This document shows, piece by piece, positions 28,348 to 37,238 of a stretch of DNA of 64,000 bases (positions within the stretch are counted from its first letter, which is position 1; every line of letters begins with the position of its first letter). The stretch comes from Xanthomonas sp. F10. Its GTDB lineage: Bacteria > Pseudomonadota > Gammaproteobacteria > Xanthomonadales > Xanthomonadaceae. The stretch spans positions 682,001 to 746,000 of the forward strand of contig NZ_JACHNP010000002.1 of NCBI RefSeq assembly GCF_014206815.1, read 5' to 3'. The notes below the pieces were generated by a model. It was not told the DNA's origin and did not search any database. It saw nothing but the letters and a program-made list of their open reading frames with translations. The translations under genes were made by a program, and so were the position numbers.

Positions 28348-28460
28348 CGTTTGTGGCCTGGCGGCTTGCGGTTATCCGCTGAGGTGCTTTCGCATCGCCG
28401 CTGCAGGCGGCCCAGAGCGCGCGTCAGCCGCGCGCAGCGCCGCGTCTCGCGGCGTCGCGC

Positions 28461-29144
28461 TTACGGCGCCAGCGCGGCCGGAGCGTGGAAGCAATAGCCG
28501 CTGTTGCGCAGGGTCTTCACCGGCAATGCGCGCCCGCTGATCTCTTCGACGCGACGCCGCAACCGGTACATCTGCGTGTCCAGCCGGCGCCGGTCGTAGT
28601 CGAGGAAGTTCACCCCCAGCGCCTCGGCGATCTCGCGGTGGCCCACGCTTTCGCCGGCGTGGCGCATCAGGCAGGCCAGCACTAGCAGATCCTGGCGCGA
28701 GAGCGGAACCGGCGATGCATTGGGAACGTTCAGGCGTGCGGCGGCCAGTTCCAGCACCCAGCGCGCGGTCGGCGGCGGCAGCGCCAGGCGCCGGCCGAGC
28801 GCGGCCAGGGTCGCGGCCAGTTCGTCCAGGTCGATGCCCTTGCCCAGGTAGTGGTCCGCGCCGATCTCCAGCCCCGCGATGCGATCGCTGGGGGTGTTGT
28901 GGGCGCTGAACACCACGATGCCCAGCCGGTGGCCGGCGCGGCGCAGTTCGCGCACCAATTCCAGGCCGCTGCCGTCGGGCAGGCCCACGTCGATCACCGC
29001 CATGCCGTGGCGCGTCGGATCGAACCGCGCCCGGAAGCCGGCGAGGCTGTCCACGCACGTGGCGACGTAGCCCAGATCCTGCAGGAACTCGCCGAGTTCC
29101 TCGCACAGCACCGGCTCGTCCTCGAGCAGGATCACCTCGGACAT
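28461..29144 (-). CDS. Two-component response regulator (OmpR-like)
   Basis: A 227-residue regulator. The receiver domain has acidic residues Glu8-Asp9, phospho-acceptor Asp52 in VIDVGLPDGSG, and the lysine in HYLGKGIDLDE. The C-terminal half is a winged helix (VGHREIAEALG..YDRRRLDTQMYRLRRRV..LPVKTLRNSGYCF). ATG at 29144 is chosen because GAGGA lies just upstream. It is divergent from the histidine kinase gene, whose start lies 67 bases away, so the two form a cognate pair. The target genes are unknown; the adjacent adhesin locus is one possibility. Confidence 0.9.
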   Translation of the reverse strand: MSEVILLEDEPVLCEELGEFLQDLGYVATCVDSLAGFRARFDPTRHGMAVIDVGLPDGSGLELVRELRRAGHRLGIVVFSAHNTPSDRIAGLEIGADHYLGKGIDLDELAATLAALGRRLALPPPTARWVLELAAARLNVPNASPVPLSRQDLLVLACLMRHAGESVGHREIAEALGVNFLDYDRRRLDTQMYRLRRRVEEISGRALPVKTLRNSGYCFHAPAALAP

Positions 29145-29211
29145 GGCGGCGGATCCTCGCGCCTGGCGGTTTGCTGTAACGTCATCGGCTGGCAACGGGG
29201 CGGTATGGCGA

Positions 29212-31284
29212 ATGATGGCGCAATGGTGGCGCTGGCTGGCGGGCGCATGGCTGCTGGTGGGAATGGGCGTCGGCCTGGCCGCGGCACCGGCACCGCATGC
29301 GGTCGCGGCGTTGCCGCTGACCGCGGCGCATCACGATACCAGCGGCTACCTGCAGCGCCTGGACGACCCGCAGGGCCGCCTGGACGCCGCGCAGGCCGCG
29401 GCCGCGCGCGGCTGGACCCGGCTGCCCGCCGGGCTCAACGCAGGATTTGTCGACGGTCCGGTGTGGCTGCGCCTGCCTGTTCATGTCGAAAGTGTACCGT
29501 CCGGCGGTTGGATGTTGCGATTGAGCAATGCCTTGCTCGACGACGTGCAGGCCTACGTGCGCAGCGACGGCGGCGCCTGGCGCGCGCTGGGGCATAGCGG
29601 CGAACGCGTGCCGCGGCGCGACTGGCCGGTGGACTACCGCAGCCCGGTGTTCCAGTTCGCGCCCTCGCATCCTGGGAACTACGAGGTGCTGCTGCGGTTG
29701 CGCAGCAAGAACGCGCTGGTCACGCGCCTGGACGTCTGGCAACGGTTGCCGTTCGACAACCAGTCGCGGCGCGAGGGCCTGCAGTTCGGCCTGTACTTCG
29801 GCTTGTATCTGCTGCTGCTGTGCCTGCACGTGCTGTTCTGGCTCGCTACGCGCTCGCGCATGAGCGGCCTGTTCGTGGCCTACCTCGGCGGCTGCGTGTT
29901 CAACGAAGCGATGTCGATCGGCCTGGTGCAGCAGGTCACCGGCATGCCGATGGCCTGGAGCGACAGCCTGCTGGGCATCAGCATCGCCTGCAGCCTGCCG
30001 GTGGGGTTCCAGGTCGCCAGCCGGCAGCTGAACCTGCGCGCGTTCCATCCACGTCTGGTGCGCTGGGGCACGCGTTTTCTATGGGCGGTCGCGTTCGGCG
30101 GCGCGGTGGCCGTGCTCGCCGGCCACTACGCCTGGGGCATGCAGCCGGTGCAGGCGCTGGGGCTGCTGGAGATCCTGCTGCTGGTGGGGTTGGGGGTGCA
30201 TCTGCTGTGGCGCCGCTACCGGCCGGCGCTGTTCTTCGTGCTCGCCTTCTCCCCGTTCTACCTGGGGGTGATGCTGGGCTTCCTGCGCAACCTCGGCTTC
30301 GTCCCGGTCAACGCCTGGACCCAGTACGCCACCACAGTCGGCACCATGCTGCACATGACGCTGCTGAGCGTCTTCCTCATCGCCCGGTACGAGCGGCAGC
30401 GCCGGCTGCGCGAACGGCGGCATGCCGATGCCGCGGTGGAACTGGCACGCAGCCACGGCCTGGCGCTGGAGCGCGAAGTGACGCTGCGCACCGCCGAACT
30501 GCGCAACGAGATCGGCCGGCGGCAGGCGCTGGAGGACGACTTGCGGGCCTTGCTGCAAACCGAACGCAAGGTCGCGCAGGAACAGCGCGATTTCGTGGCG
30601 ATGGTGTCGCATGAGTTCCGCACGCCCTTGGCCGTGATCATGACCTCGGCGCAACAGCTGGCGCGCAAGCTGGATGCGCCAGCGGAACGCAATCGCGCGC
30701 GCTGCGGCAACATCCGCGACGCGGCGCAACGGCTGCTGGCGCTGGTGGACGAGTATCTCGCCGACGACCGCATGGGCGAGGCGGCATCGGAACTGCGGCT
30801 GCAGCCGTGCGCGCTGCGCGCACTGCTGGCCGAGCTGTGCCTGGACTTTCCGTCGCACCGGGTGCTCTGCGAATTCCTCACCGACGACGACGGCCTGCTC
30901 ACCGATCTCGGGCTGTTGCGCGTGGCATTGCGCAACCTGATCGCCAACGCAGACCGCCATTGCCCCGAAGGCCTGGCCATCCGCGTGCGCGTGCGCGGCA
31001 GTGACGAACACCTGTGGCTGGAGGTCGCCAATCCGGGCGAACGCATCGCGCCCGCCGAACAGGAGCGTCTGTTCCAGAAGTACTACCGTGGCGAGAACGC
31101 GCGGCATGCGCCGGGCGCGGGGCTGGGCCTGTATCTGGTGCGGCGGATCGCCGAGCGGCTGGGGGGCTCGGTGGAGCTGGCCACGCAGACGCCGGGCGAA
31201 TCTGTCTGCTTCGTGTTGCTGTTGCCGCGTCGGCCGGTGCTGCAGCGCACGGTGCCGCGGCTGCCGCCGGCGGCGGATGCCTGA
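29212..31284 (+). CDS. 7TMR-DISM sensor histidine kinase
   Basis: A 690-residue membrane kinase. After a signal segment it has an extracytoplasmic 7TMR-DISMED2-like beta domain (about residues 50-185), seven membrane helices (about 190-400), a coiled coil (405-455), then a kinase core. The H-box is FVAMVSHEFRTPLAVI, the N-box ALRNLIANADRH, and the G-box APGAGLGLYLVRRIAE. The D-box reads VANPGERI, a variant seen in other active kinases. It faces the response regulator gene. The outer domain suggests sensing of a carbohydrate or small periplasmic ligand, but none can be named. ATG at 29212 or 29215. Confidence 0.88.
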   Translation: MMAQWWRWLAGAWLLVGMGVGLAAAPAPHAVAALPLTAAHHDTSGYLQRLDDPQGRLDAAQAAAARGWTRLPAGLNAGFVDGPVWLRLPVHVESVPSGGWMLRLSNALLDDVQAYVRSDGGAWRALGHSGERVPRRDWPVDYRSPVFQFAPSHPGNYEVLLRLRSKNALVTRLDVWQRLPFDNQSRREGLQFGLYFGLYLLLLCLHVLFWLATRSRMSGLFVAYLGGCVFNEAMSIGLVQQVTGMPMAWSDSLLGISIACSLPVGFQVASRQLNLRAFHPRLVRWGTRFLWAVAFGGAVAVLAGHYAWGMQPVQALGLLEILLLVGLGVHLLWRRYRPALFFVLAFSPFYLGVMLGFLRNLGFVPVNAWTQYATTVGTMLHMTLLSVFLIARYERQRRLRERRHADAAVELARSHGLALEREVTLRTAELRNEIGRRQALEDDLRALLQTERKVAQEQRDFVAMVSHEFRTPLAVIMTSAQQLARKLDAPAERNRARCGNIRDAAQRLLALVDEYLADDRMGEAASELRLQPCALRALLAELCLDFPSHRVLCEFLTDDDGLLTDLGLLRVALRNLIANADRHCPEGLAIRVRVRGSDEHLWLEVANPGERIAPAEQERLFQKYYRGENARHAPGAGLGLYLVRRIAERLGGSVELATQTPGESVCFVLLLPRRPVLQRTVPRLPPAADA

Positions 31285-31418
31285 TCGCGCGCAGCGCGAT
31301 GCATGGCCTGCACTGTCGGCGAACGCGATCGGGTCTGGTTGCACCGGATCGTGCGTTCCGGGATGGCCCTTGCGGCCCCGGCGTGCCGCCGGGAGCCGTC
31401 GTGATGGCGTTGCCGTGA

Positions 31419-31447
31419 CCTGACGACACCATCGCGGTGTCGTCAGG
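31419..31447. terminator. Perfect hairpin between kinase and adhesin genes
   Basis: CCTGACGACACC and GGTGTCGTCAGG make a 12-base perfect stem with a five-base loop between two converging genes. Neither strand has a T-run, so it is a probable but not classical bidirectional transcript end. Confidence 0.55.
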
Positions 31448-31456
31448 CCATCCCGG

Positions 31457-34400
31457 TCACTGTCGGATGATGCAGCTGTCCGCGGATGCGTTGGACGTGC
31501 CGCTCGGGGTGCAGGCGACGCTCGGGGCGCGGATGCCGCCATCGACGATCAGGATCGAGTCGGTGGCGGCCGTGACGGTGCCACCGCCGCTGGCCTGTGT
31601 CGCCGCAGCCAGTTCCTTGGCGGCTTCGTCGGCCTTTTGCTGATGCGTCGGTGCCGCGCCGACGGCATCGCTGGTCGTTGCGACGGCGACCGAGGTGTTG
31701 ATCGCCTGCACGGCCGTGGTGGTCAGCTGGGTACCGGCACCACCGCCATCGCCACTGCCGGGGACCACGTTCAACAGGCCGTCGACGTAGGTGATGGCGT
31801 AGTTGGACAGCCCCGCGCCGGTGGCACCGGACGCGGTGATGGCGTAGTTGCCGACCGCGGCGTTGGCGCCGGCACCGGCGCTGTCCAGGGCGACGCCGGC
31901 GACGGTGTCGCCGTTGAGCAGGCCGGAGACACGGTAGCCGCTCAGGGTGGCGGTGCTGCCGACGGTCTTGCTGGCGTCGCTGGCGACGATGCGCAGGGTG
32001 GCCGGATCGACGCGGAGGCTGCCATCGACGTAGGTGACGACGTAGTTGGAGAGTCCTGCGCCGGTGGCGCCGGAGGCGGTGATCGCGTAGGTGCCGACCG
32101 CGGCGCCGGCAGCGGCGCCGGCGCTGCCCAGGGCGACGCCGGCGACGGTGTCGCCGTTGAGCAGGCCGGACACGCTGTAGCCGCTGAGGTTGGCCGTGCC
32201 GCCGTAGGTCTTGTTGGCGTCGGTGGCGACGATACGCAGGGTGGCCGGATCGACGCGGAGGCTGCCATCGACGTAGCTGACGACGTAGTTGGAGAGTCCT
32301 GCGCCGGTGGCGCCGGAGGCGGTGATCGCGTAGTTGCCTACCGCCGCGCCGCTGCCGGCGCCCGCGCTGCTCAGCGCGACGCCGGACACCGTGTCGTTGC
32401 CGACCAGGCCGGAAACGCTGTAGCCGCCGAGGTTGGCGGTGCCGCCGTAGGTCTTGGAGCCCGAGGTCGCCGTCACCGTCAGCGTCGCCGGGGTGATGCT
32501 GATACCGCCGGAGACCACGTAGGCGATGTCGTAGCCCTGCTGCGAGGACGCCAGGCCGCCGAGCTGCAGCGTGCCGTTGCCCGTGGTGTAGCGGCCGACC
32601 CCATTGCCGGTGGTCGCGTAGCGCAGCGACGAGCCGAACAGCAGGCCAGGGTCGAAGGCGCCGCCGATCGTATAGGACGCGAGCGTGCCGCTGACAGCGT
32701 TGCCGTCGTAGGTCTTGTCGAGGCCGGAGACGCCGGTGGTGATCGTCAACGGGGTCAGGAAGCTGCGCAGCAGCGGCGTGCCCATCTGTTCGTACAGGCG
32801 CCAGGTCAGGCCGGTGCCGCCGCGGTCGTCGATCGCCCAGCCGGCGTCGGTGAAGGTGGACAGCGTGTTCAGCGCGCTCCAGGACCTGCCGCCGCTGATC
32901 GCGTCGATGCTGCCGCCGCTGTTGCCGACCGTGTTCAGGCCCACGTTCCGCGGATTGCCGCCGATGTCGGTGGCGAAGAAACTGGCGACGATGCTGCCGT
33001 TGGAGTTGGAGCCGACCAGGCCGCCGACCGCGCCGGTGCCGGAGACGTTGCCGGTGGCGTAGGAGTTGCGCACGGTGTTGTTGTAGTTCACGCCGACCAG
33101 TCCGCCGACATAGGCCGTGCCGGTGGCATCGCCGCTGGCGTAGGTGTTGGCGATGGTGCCGTTGTCGTTGTAGCCGGCCAGCCCGGCGACATACATGTCG
33201 CCGGAGACGTTGCCGGTGGCGTAGGCATTGCCGATGCTGCCGCCGTCGTTGTAGCCCACCAGCCCGCCGAGATAGTTGGTCCCGGACACGGCGCCGGTGG
33301 CGTAGGACGCGCCGACGCTGCCGGTGTCGCTGTAGCCGACCAGTCCGCCGACAAAGCTGCCGCCGGAGACGTTGCCGGTGGCGTGGGTGGACGCGAGGCT
33401 GCCGTGGTCCAGGGTGCCGACCAGGCCGCCGAGTTCGGATGAGGTGCCGTTTGCCGCGCCGTTCACCGCGCCGGTCGCGTATGCCGTATCGATCGTGGCG
33501 GAGCTGCGTCCGACCAAGCCGCCCACGCTCCGGGTTCCCGACACGTTGCCGCTGGCATACGCGTTCTGGATGCTGCCGGCGCCGGCCATGCCGACCAGGC
33601 CGCCGGCGCTCGAGGTGGTCGCGGTGACATTGCCGGTGGCGTGGACGTTCTGCAGGGTGCTCTGGATGGCATTGCCGATCAGTCCGCCGACGTTGTTGCC
33701 GGTGGTGGTGCTGGTGCTGCTGACGTTGCCGGTGGCGAAGGCGTTGGTATAGCTGCCCTGGTAGTCGTTGCCGACCAGGCCGCCGACGCTGCTGCCGCCG
33801 GAGACCGTGCTCGACGAGGACGAGGCGCTGATCGTGCCGTTGGCGTTGCTGCCGATCAGCCCGCCGACATAGTTGCCGCTGTAGGGGCCGCCGCTGCCGA
33901 CCACGGTGCCGCTGGTCTGCACGCCGGCGATCGTCCCGGCATTGTTGTAGCCGGTGAGGCCACCGACGAAGTTGCCGGTGCCGCTCATGGTGCCGTTGAC
34001 GCTGATGCCGCTGAGGGTGCCGGCATTGAAGCCTGCGACGCCGCCCACGTAGGCGGTGCCCACGACGGTGGCGCCGGTCAGGGCCAGGTTGCCGATCTGG
34101 CTGGCGAGGCCGGTATTGCCGAACAGGCCGACGTAGGACGCGCCGCCGCGTGCGATGGTCAGCCCGGCGATCGTGTGGTTTGCGCCGTTGAGGCTGCCGG
34201 TGAAGGCGCCGGTGCTGTCGCCGACCGGGCTGAAGCCGGCGCTGCTCCACATGCCGCTGGCATTGCTGCCGGCGGTCTGGCTGGCGTCGATGTCGGCGGA
34301 CAGGCTGTAGCTGGCCGCCAGGTTGTACGCCATCAACTGCAACTGGTGCGCGTTGCCGATGGTGGTGCTGTACTCGCTGGCCAGGAACGGGCGCGTCTGC

Positions 34401-37225
34401 CCCTCGATCATGATCCAGGTCGGGTTGCCGTTGCCGTCGCTGGCGACATAGACATTGCTGCTGCCGGCGAGCAGCGCCCAGTTGCCGAGATTGCCGTAGC
34501 TGGTGTGGCTGTAGCGGTTGCCGCTGCCGAAGCTGGTCAGGTTGGTCACGCTGCCGCTGCCGCCGTTGCTGATGGCATTGGCCTGGCCGGTGCTGCCGAC
34601 GTCCCAGGACGCATTGCTGACACTGCCCGTATTGGCGCCAACCAACCCGCCGACGTTGTTGGTGCCGTTGACCGCACCGGTGGCGTAACTGTTGCTGACG
34701 CTGCTGGAGGTGACGGCTGCGCTGCCCGGATTGTTGATGCCCACCAGCCCGCCCACCGAGGTCGGCGCAGTGACGCTGCCGGTGGCGTAGGTGTTGGCGA
34801 TGGCGCTCTGGTAGTTCATGCCGACCAGCCCGCCGACGCCGTAGCTGGTGCCGATCACGCTGCCGCTGGCATAGCTGTTCTGGATCGTGCCGGCATTCTG
34901 GTTCGTTCCGACCAGGCCGCCGACAGAGTTGGTGCCGCTCACGTTGCTGGTGGAATACGTATTGGTGAGGCTGCCGCCGTCGTTGTAGCCGACCAGGCCG
35001 CCCGTGTTGCTGGAGCTGCCGGTCACGCTGCCGGTGCTGTGGGAATTGCGGATCGTGCCGCTGATGTTGTTGCCCGCCAGGCCGCCGACCGCGCTTTGCC
35101 CGTTGACGTTGCCGGTGAACGCGCCGTTGTCGATCAAGCCCAGGTTGTAGCCGGTCAATCCGCCGACGCCGCCCGAGGTTCCGGTCACGCTGCCGTCGAC
35201 GGTGACGTTCTTGATCGCGCCCTGGCCGTAGCCGACCAGGCCGCCGACGTAATAGCCGCCGGAGACGGACACATTGCCCAGGTGCAGATCGCGGATGACG
35301 CTGTTGCTGCTGGTGGTGCCGAACAGGCCGACGTAGCCGCTGGCGCCGGAGATGGTCAGGTTGTTGATGCTGTGGCCGAGGCCGGCCAGCTTGCTCTGGA
35401 AGGAGGACACCAGGGCGCTGCTGCGGGTGACGCCGCTCAGATCGATGTCCTGGGCCAGCGCATAGGAACCAGGGGTGTTGAAATAGGTGGCCGCGTCGGC
35501 CAGCGAGTGGATCAGCCGGTACGCCTGTCCGTTGATGCTCAGGCCGGCATGCGCGCCGCCGAGCGAGACCGGCGCGTTGACGTAGTAGTCGCCCGTGCCG
35601 CCGACGCTGCCGTTTTCGGTATAGCCGGCGTAGTTCATCACCAGGCCGGCCGTGTCGCCGGTCGCGGTGACGGCGGCATTGAGGTGGATGCTGTGGTACG
35701 CGTCCAGGGTCAGCGTGGAGTTGCCGCTCCAGCCGATCGCCGCATTGACGTTGATGTCGCCGGCGCCGCTGCTCACGTTGCCCGGACCGCTGGCGTTGGT
35801 GAGGGTGGCGAGCAGGGTGACGTTGGTGCCGCCATTCAAGGCGCCGCTGATGGTGCTGGCCGCCGCGCTGTCCACGGTCAGGTCTTCCGGGTCGACCAGC
35901 CAGGTGCCGGCGCTGCCGGGGCCGGCGGCCTTGGCGCCGACGGCGATCCCGGAGAAGTCGACGGTGTGGCCGCTGGTTTCGAGCAGGCCGCCGTTGCCGC
36001 TGCCGGCGGCGTTGGCGCGCAGCGTTCCATGCACTGCGGTGTGGCCGTCTGACCAGACCACGACCGAGCCGCCGTTGCCCTGGCCGGTCGCGCTGGCATC
36101 GAGCCTCGCACCGCTGGCGACCGTGGCCGCGCTGGCGTGTTGCAACTGTTCGCCGCCCTGGTAGCCGCCGCCGATGCGGATACTGCCGCCGGCCGCGGTG
36201 CCGCTGGCATCGATGCGGCCATCGACGTTCACCGCGCCATCGGACAGCACCTGCACGCTGCCGCCGTGGGGGCCGGAGACATCGATGCGGCCGCTGCTGG
36301 CGACGTCGCCGCCGCTGCCGACCAGGCGCACGCTGCCGCCGGAGGTGTCGATGCCGGTGGCTTCGAGCGCGCCGGTATTGTTGACCAGCAACTGCGACAG
36401 CCCGGTGCTGCCGGCCTGCAGCAGGATCTGTCCGCCGTTGGCGCGCAGGCTGCCGCTGTTCTCCACCGCCGCCGCGGCGCCGTCCACCGACTGGCTGGCG
36501 GCCGCGACCATCTGCATGCCGATGGCGCCGGCCGCGTCCATGGTCACCCTGACCTGGTCGGCGGAGAGCAGGCGGATGGCGCCGCCGTCGGCGGTGATGC
36601 TGCCGCGGTTGGCGACATGGTTGCCGACCAGGTTGACCGAGCCGCCGTTGCCGGCGCGGATGCTGCCCTGGTTGATCACGCTGGCGGCGCCATGCTCGCC
36701 GCGGGCGAGCAGGTAGCCGTGGTCATCGTCGCCGGCCAGGCCCAGCGAACTGGCGACCAGGCCGCCGACGTTCACCTGCGCGTGGTTGCCGAACAGGATG
36801 CCGGCGGAGTTGATCAGGAACACGTTGCCGTTGGCGCGCAGGCTGCCGTCGATGACGCTGGCGCCGCGGCTGGCGTCGATCAGGTTGAGCGCCACCGCGG
36901 AACTGGAGGGCTGCACGAACACCACGCTGGCATCCTTGCCGACGTTGAAGCTGTTCCAGTTCAGCACGGCCTTGGCGGCGTTCTGGTCGATCTGCAGCGT
37001 GCCGCCGTTCTGCGACACGGTGGCGCCGGTGGCGCTGGACAGCGACGGCACGCCGCTGGCGTAAGCCGGCGCGGCCAGTGCGCAGGCCAGGGCGAAGGGC
37101 AGCAGCGGCGCGGCCAGGCGCGCAGCGCCGGCGCCAGCGCTGCCGGCGTGGCCGGCGGCGACTTCGGAGGCGACCTGGAGCATGCCGAGACTGCGGTTGA
37201 AGACGAGGCGGTAGATGCGGTTCAT
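31457..37225 (-). CDS. TpsA filamentous haemagglutinin-like adhesin
   Basis: A 1,922-residue exoprotein of a two-partner secretion system. It opens with an extended signal peptide (MNRIYRLVFNRSLGMLQVAS) and a normal signal core ending AYA. The TPS domain follows (about residues 55-320, with AKAVLNWNSFNVG, VFLINSAGILFG and VASSLGLAG). Residues about 640-1420 carry many GLUG-type repeats (VGGLVGYN). Residues about 1570-1820 carry three MBG-type repeats (SKTYGGTANLGGYSVSGL). The C-terminus has two cysteines 12 residues apart, four residues from the end. No toxin domain is seen. It is translated 13 bases after TpsB. The role is probably adhesion or biofilm formation. Confidence 0.92.
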   Translation of the reverse strand: MNRIYRLVFNRSLGMLQVASEVAAGHAGSAGAGAARLAAPLLPFALACALAAPAYASGVPSLSSATGATVSQNGGTLQIDQNAAKAVLNWNSFNVGKDASVVFVQPSSSAVALNLIDASRGASVIDGSLRANGNVFLINSAGILFGNHAQVNVGGLVASSLGLAGDDDHGYLLARGEHGAASVINQGSIRAGNGGSVNLVGNHVANRGSITADGGAIRLLSADQVRVTMDAAGAIGMQMVAAASQSVDGAAAAVENSGSLRANGGQILLQAGSTGLSQLLVNNTGALEATGIDTSGGSVRLVGSGGDVASSGRIDVSGPHGGSVQVLSDGAVNVDGRIDASGTAAGGSIRIGGGYQGGEQLQHASAATVASGARLDASATGQGNGGSVVVWSDGHTAVHGTLRANAAGSGNGGLLETSGHTVDFSGIAVGAKAAGPGSAGTWLVDPEDLTVDSAAASTISGALNGGTNVTLLATLTNASGPGNVSSGAGDINVNAAIGWSGNSTLTLDAYHSIHLNAAVTATGDTAGLVMNYAGYTENGSVGGTGDYYVNAPVSLGGAHAGLSINGQAYRLIHSLADAATYFNTPGSYALAQDIDLSGVTRSSALVSSFQSKLAGLGHSINNLTISGASGYVGLFGTTSSNSVIRDLHLGNVSVSGGYYVGGLVGYGQGAIKNVTVDGSVTGTSGGVGGLTGYNLGLIDNGAFTGNVNGQSAVGGLAGNNISGTIRNSHSTGSVTGSSSNTGGLVGYNDGGSLTNTYSTSNVSGTNSVGGLVGTNQNAGTIQNSYASGSVIGTSYGVGGLVGMNYQSAIANTYATGSVTAPTSVGGLVGINNPGSAAVTSSSVSNSYATGAVNGTNNVGGLVGANTGSVSNASWDVGSTGQANAISNGGSGSVTNLTSFGSGNRYSHTSYGNLGNWALLAGSSNVYVASDGNGNPTWIMIEGQTRPFLASEYSTTIGNAHQLQLMAYNLAASYSLSADIDASQTAGSNASGMWSSAGFSPVGDSTGAFTGSLNGANHTIAGLTIARGGASYVGLFGNTGLASQIGNLALTGATVVGTAYVGGVAGFNAGTLSGISVNGTMSGTGNFVGGLTGYNNAGTIAGVQTSGTVVGSGGPYSGNYVGGLIGSNANGTISASSSSSTVSGGSSVGGLVGNDYQGSYTNAFATGNVSSTSTTTGNNVGGLIGNAIQSTLQNVHATGNVTATTSSAGGLVGMAGAGSIQNAYASGNVSGTRSVGGLVGRSSATIDTAYATGAVNGAANGTSSELGGLVGTLDHGSLASTHATGNVSGGSFVGGLVGYSDTGSVGASYATGAVSGTNYLGGLVGYNDGGSIGNAYATGNVSGDMYVAGLAGYNDNGTIANTYASGDATGTAYVGGLVGVNYNNTVRNSYATGNVSGTGAVGGLVGSNSNGSIVASFFATDIGGNPRNVGLNTVGNSGGSIDAISGGRSWSALNTLSTFTDAGWAIDDRGGTGLTWRLYEQMGTPLLRSFLTPLTITTGVSGLDKTYDGNAVSGTLASYTIGGAFDPGLLFGSSLRYATTGNGVGRYTTGNGTLQLGGLASSQQGYDIAYVVSGGISITPATLTVTATSGSKTYGGTANLGGYSVSGLVGNDTVSGVALSSAGAGSGAAVGNYAITASGATGAGLSNYVVSYVDGSLRVDPATLRIVATDANKTYGGTANLSGYSVSGLLNGDTVAGVALGSAGAAAGAAVGTYAITASGATGAGLSNYVVTYVDGSLRVDPATLRIVASDASKTVGSTATLSGYRVSGLLNGDTVAGVALDSAGAGANAAVGNYAITASGATGAGLSNYAITYVDGLLNVVPGSGDGGGAGTQLTTTAVQAINTSVAVATTSDAVGAAPTHQQKADEAAKELAAATQASGGGTVTAATDSILIVDGGIRAPSVACTPSGTSNASADSCIIRQ
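31770..32500 (-). repeat. Three tandem 240-base repeats coding MBG domains
   Basis: Within the adhesin gene, three units of about 240 bases follow each other. The first two are almost identical over long stretches; the same string beginning CGCAGGGTGGCCGGATCGAC recurs exactly 240 bases apart (about 31991 and 32231). The last unit has diverged (KTVGSTATLSGYRVSG instead of KTYGGTANLSGYSVSG). Such repeats can change number by recombination, altering fibre length. Confidence 0.8.
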
Positions 37226-37238
37226 GGTGATCCCCAGG

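Noticed and set aside
29212-31284. Histidine kinase thought inactive because the D-box lacks its aspartate
   Set aside because: The NPG variant (VANPGERI) is common in active kinases of the metal-sensor type, and all other boxes are intact.
31457-37225. Adhesin as a contact-dependent inhibition toxin (CdiA)
   Set aside because: There is no toxin domain or VENN-type boundary at the C-terminus and no immunity gene downstream; the end is a short two-cysteine tail.
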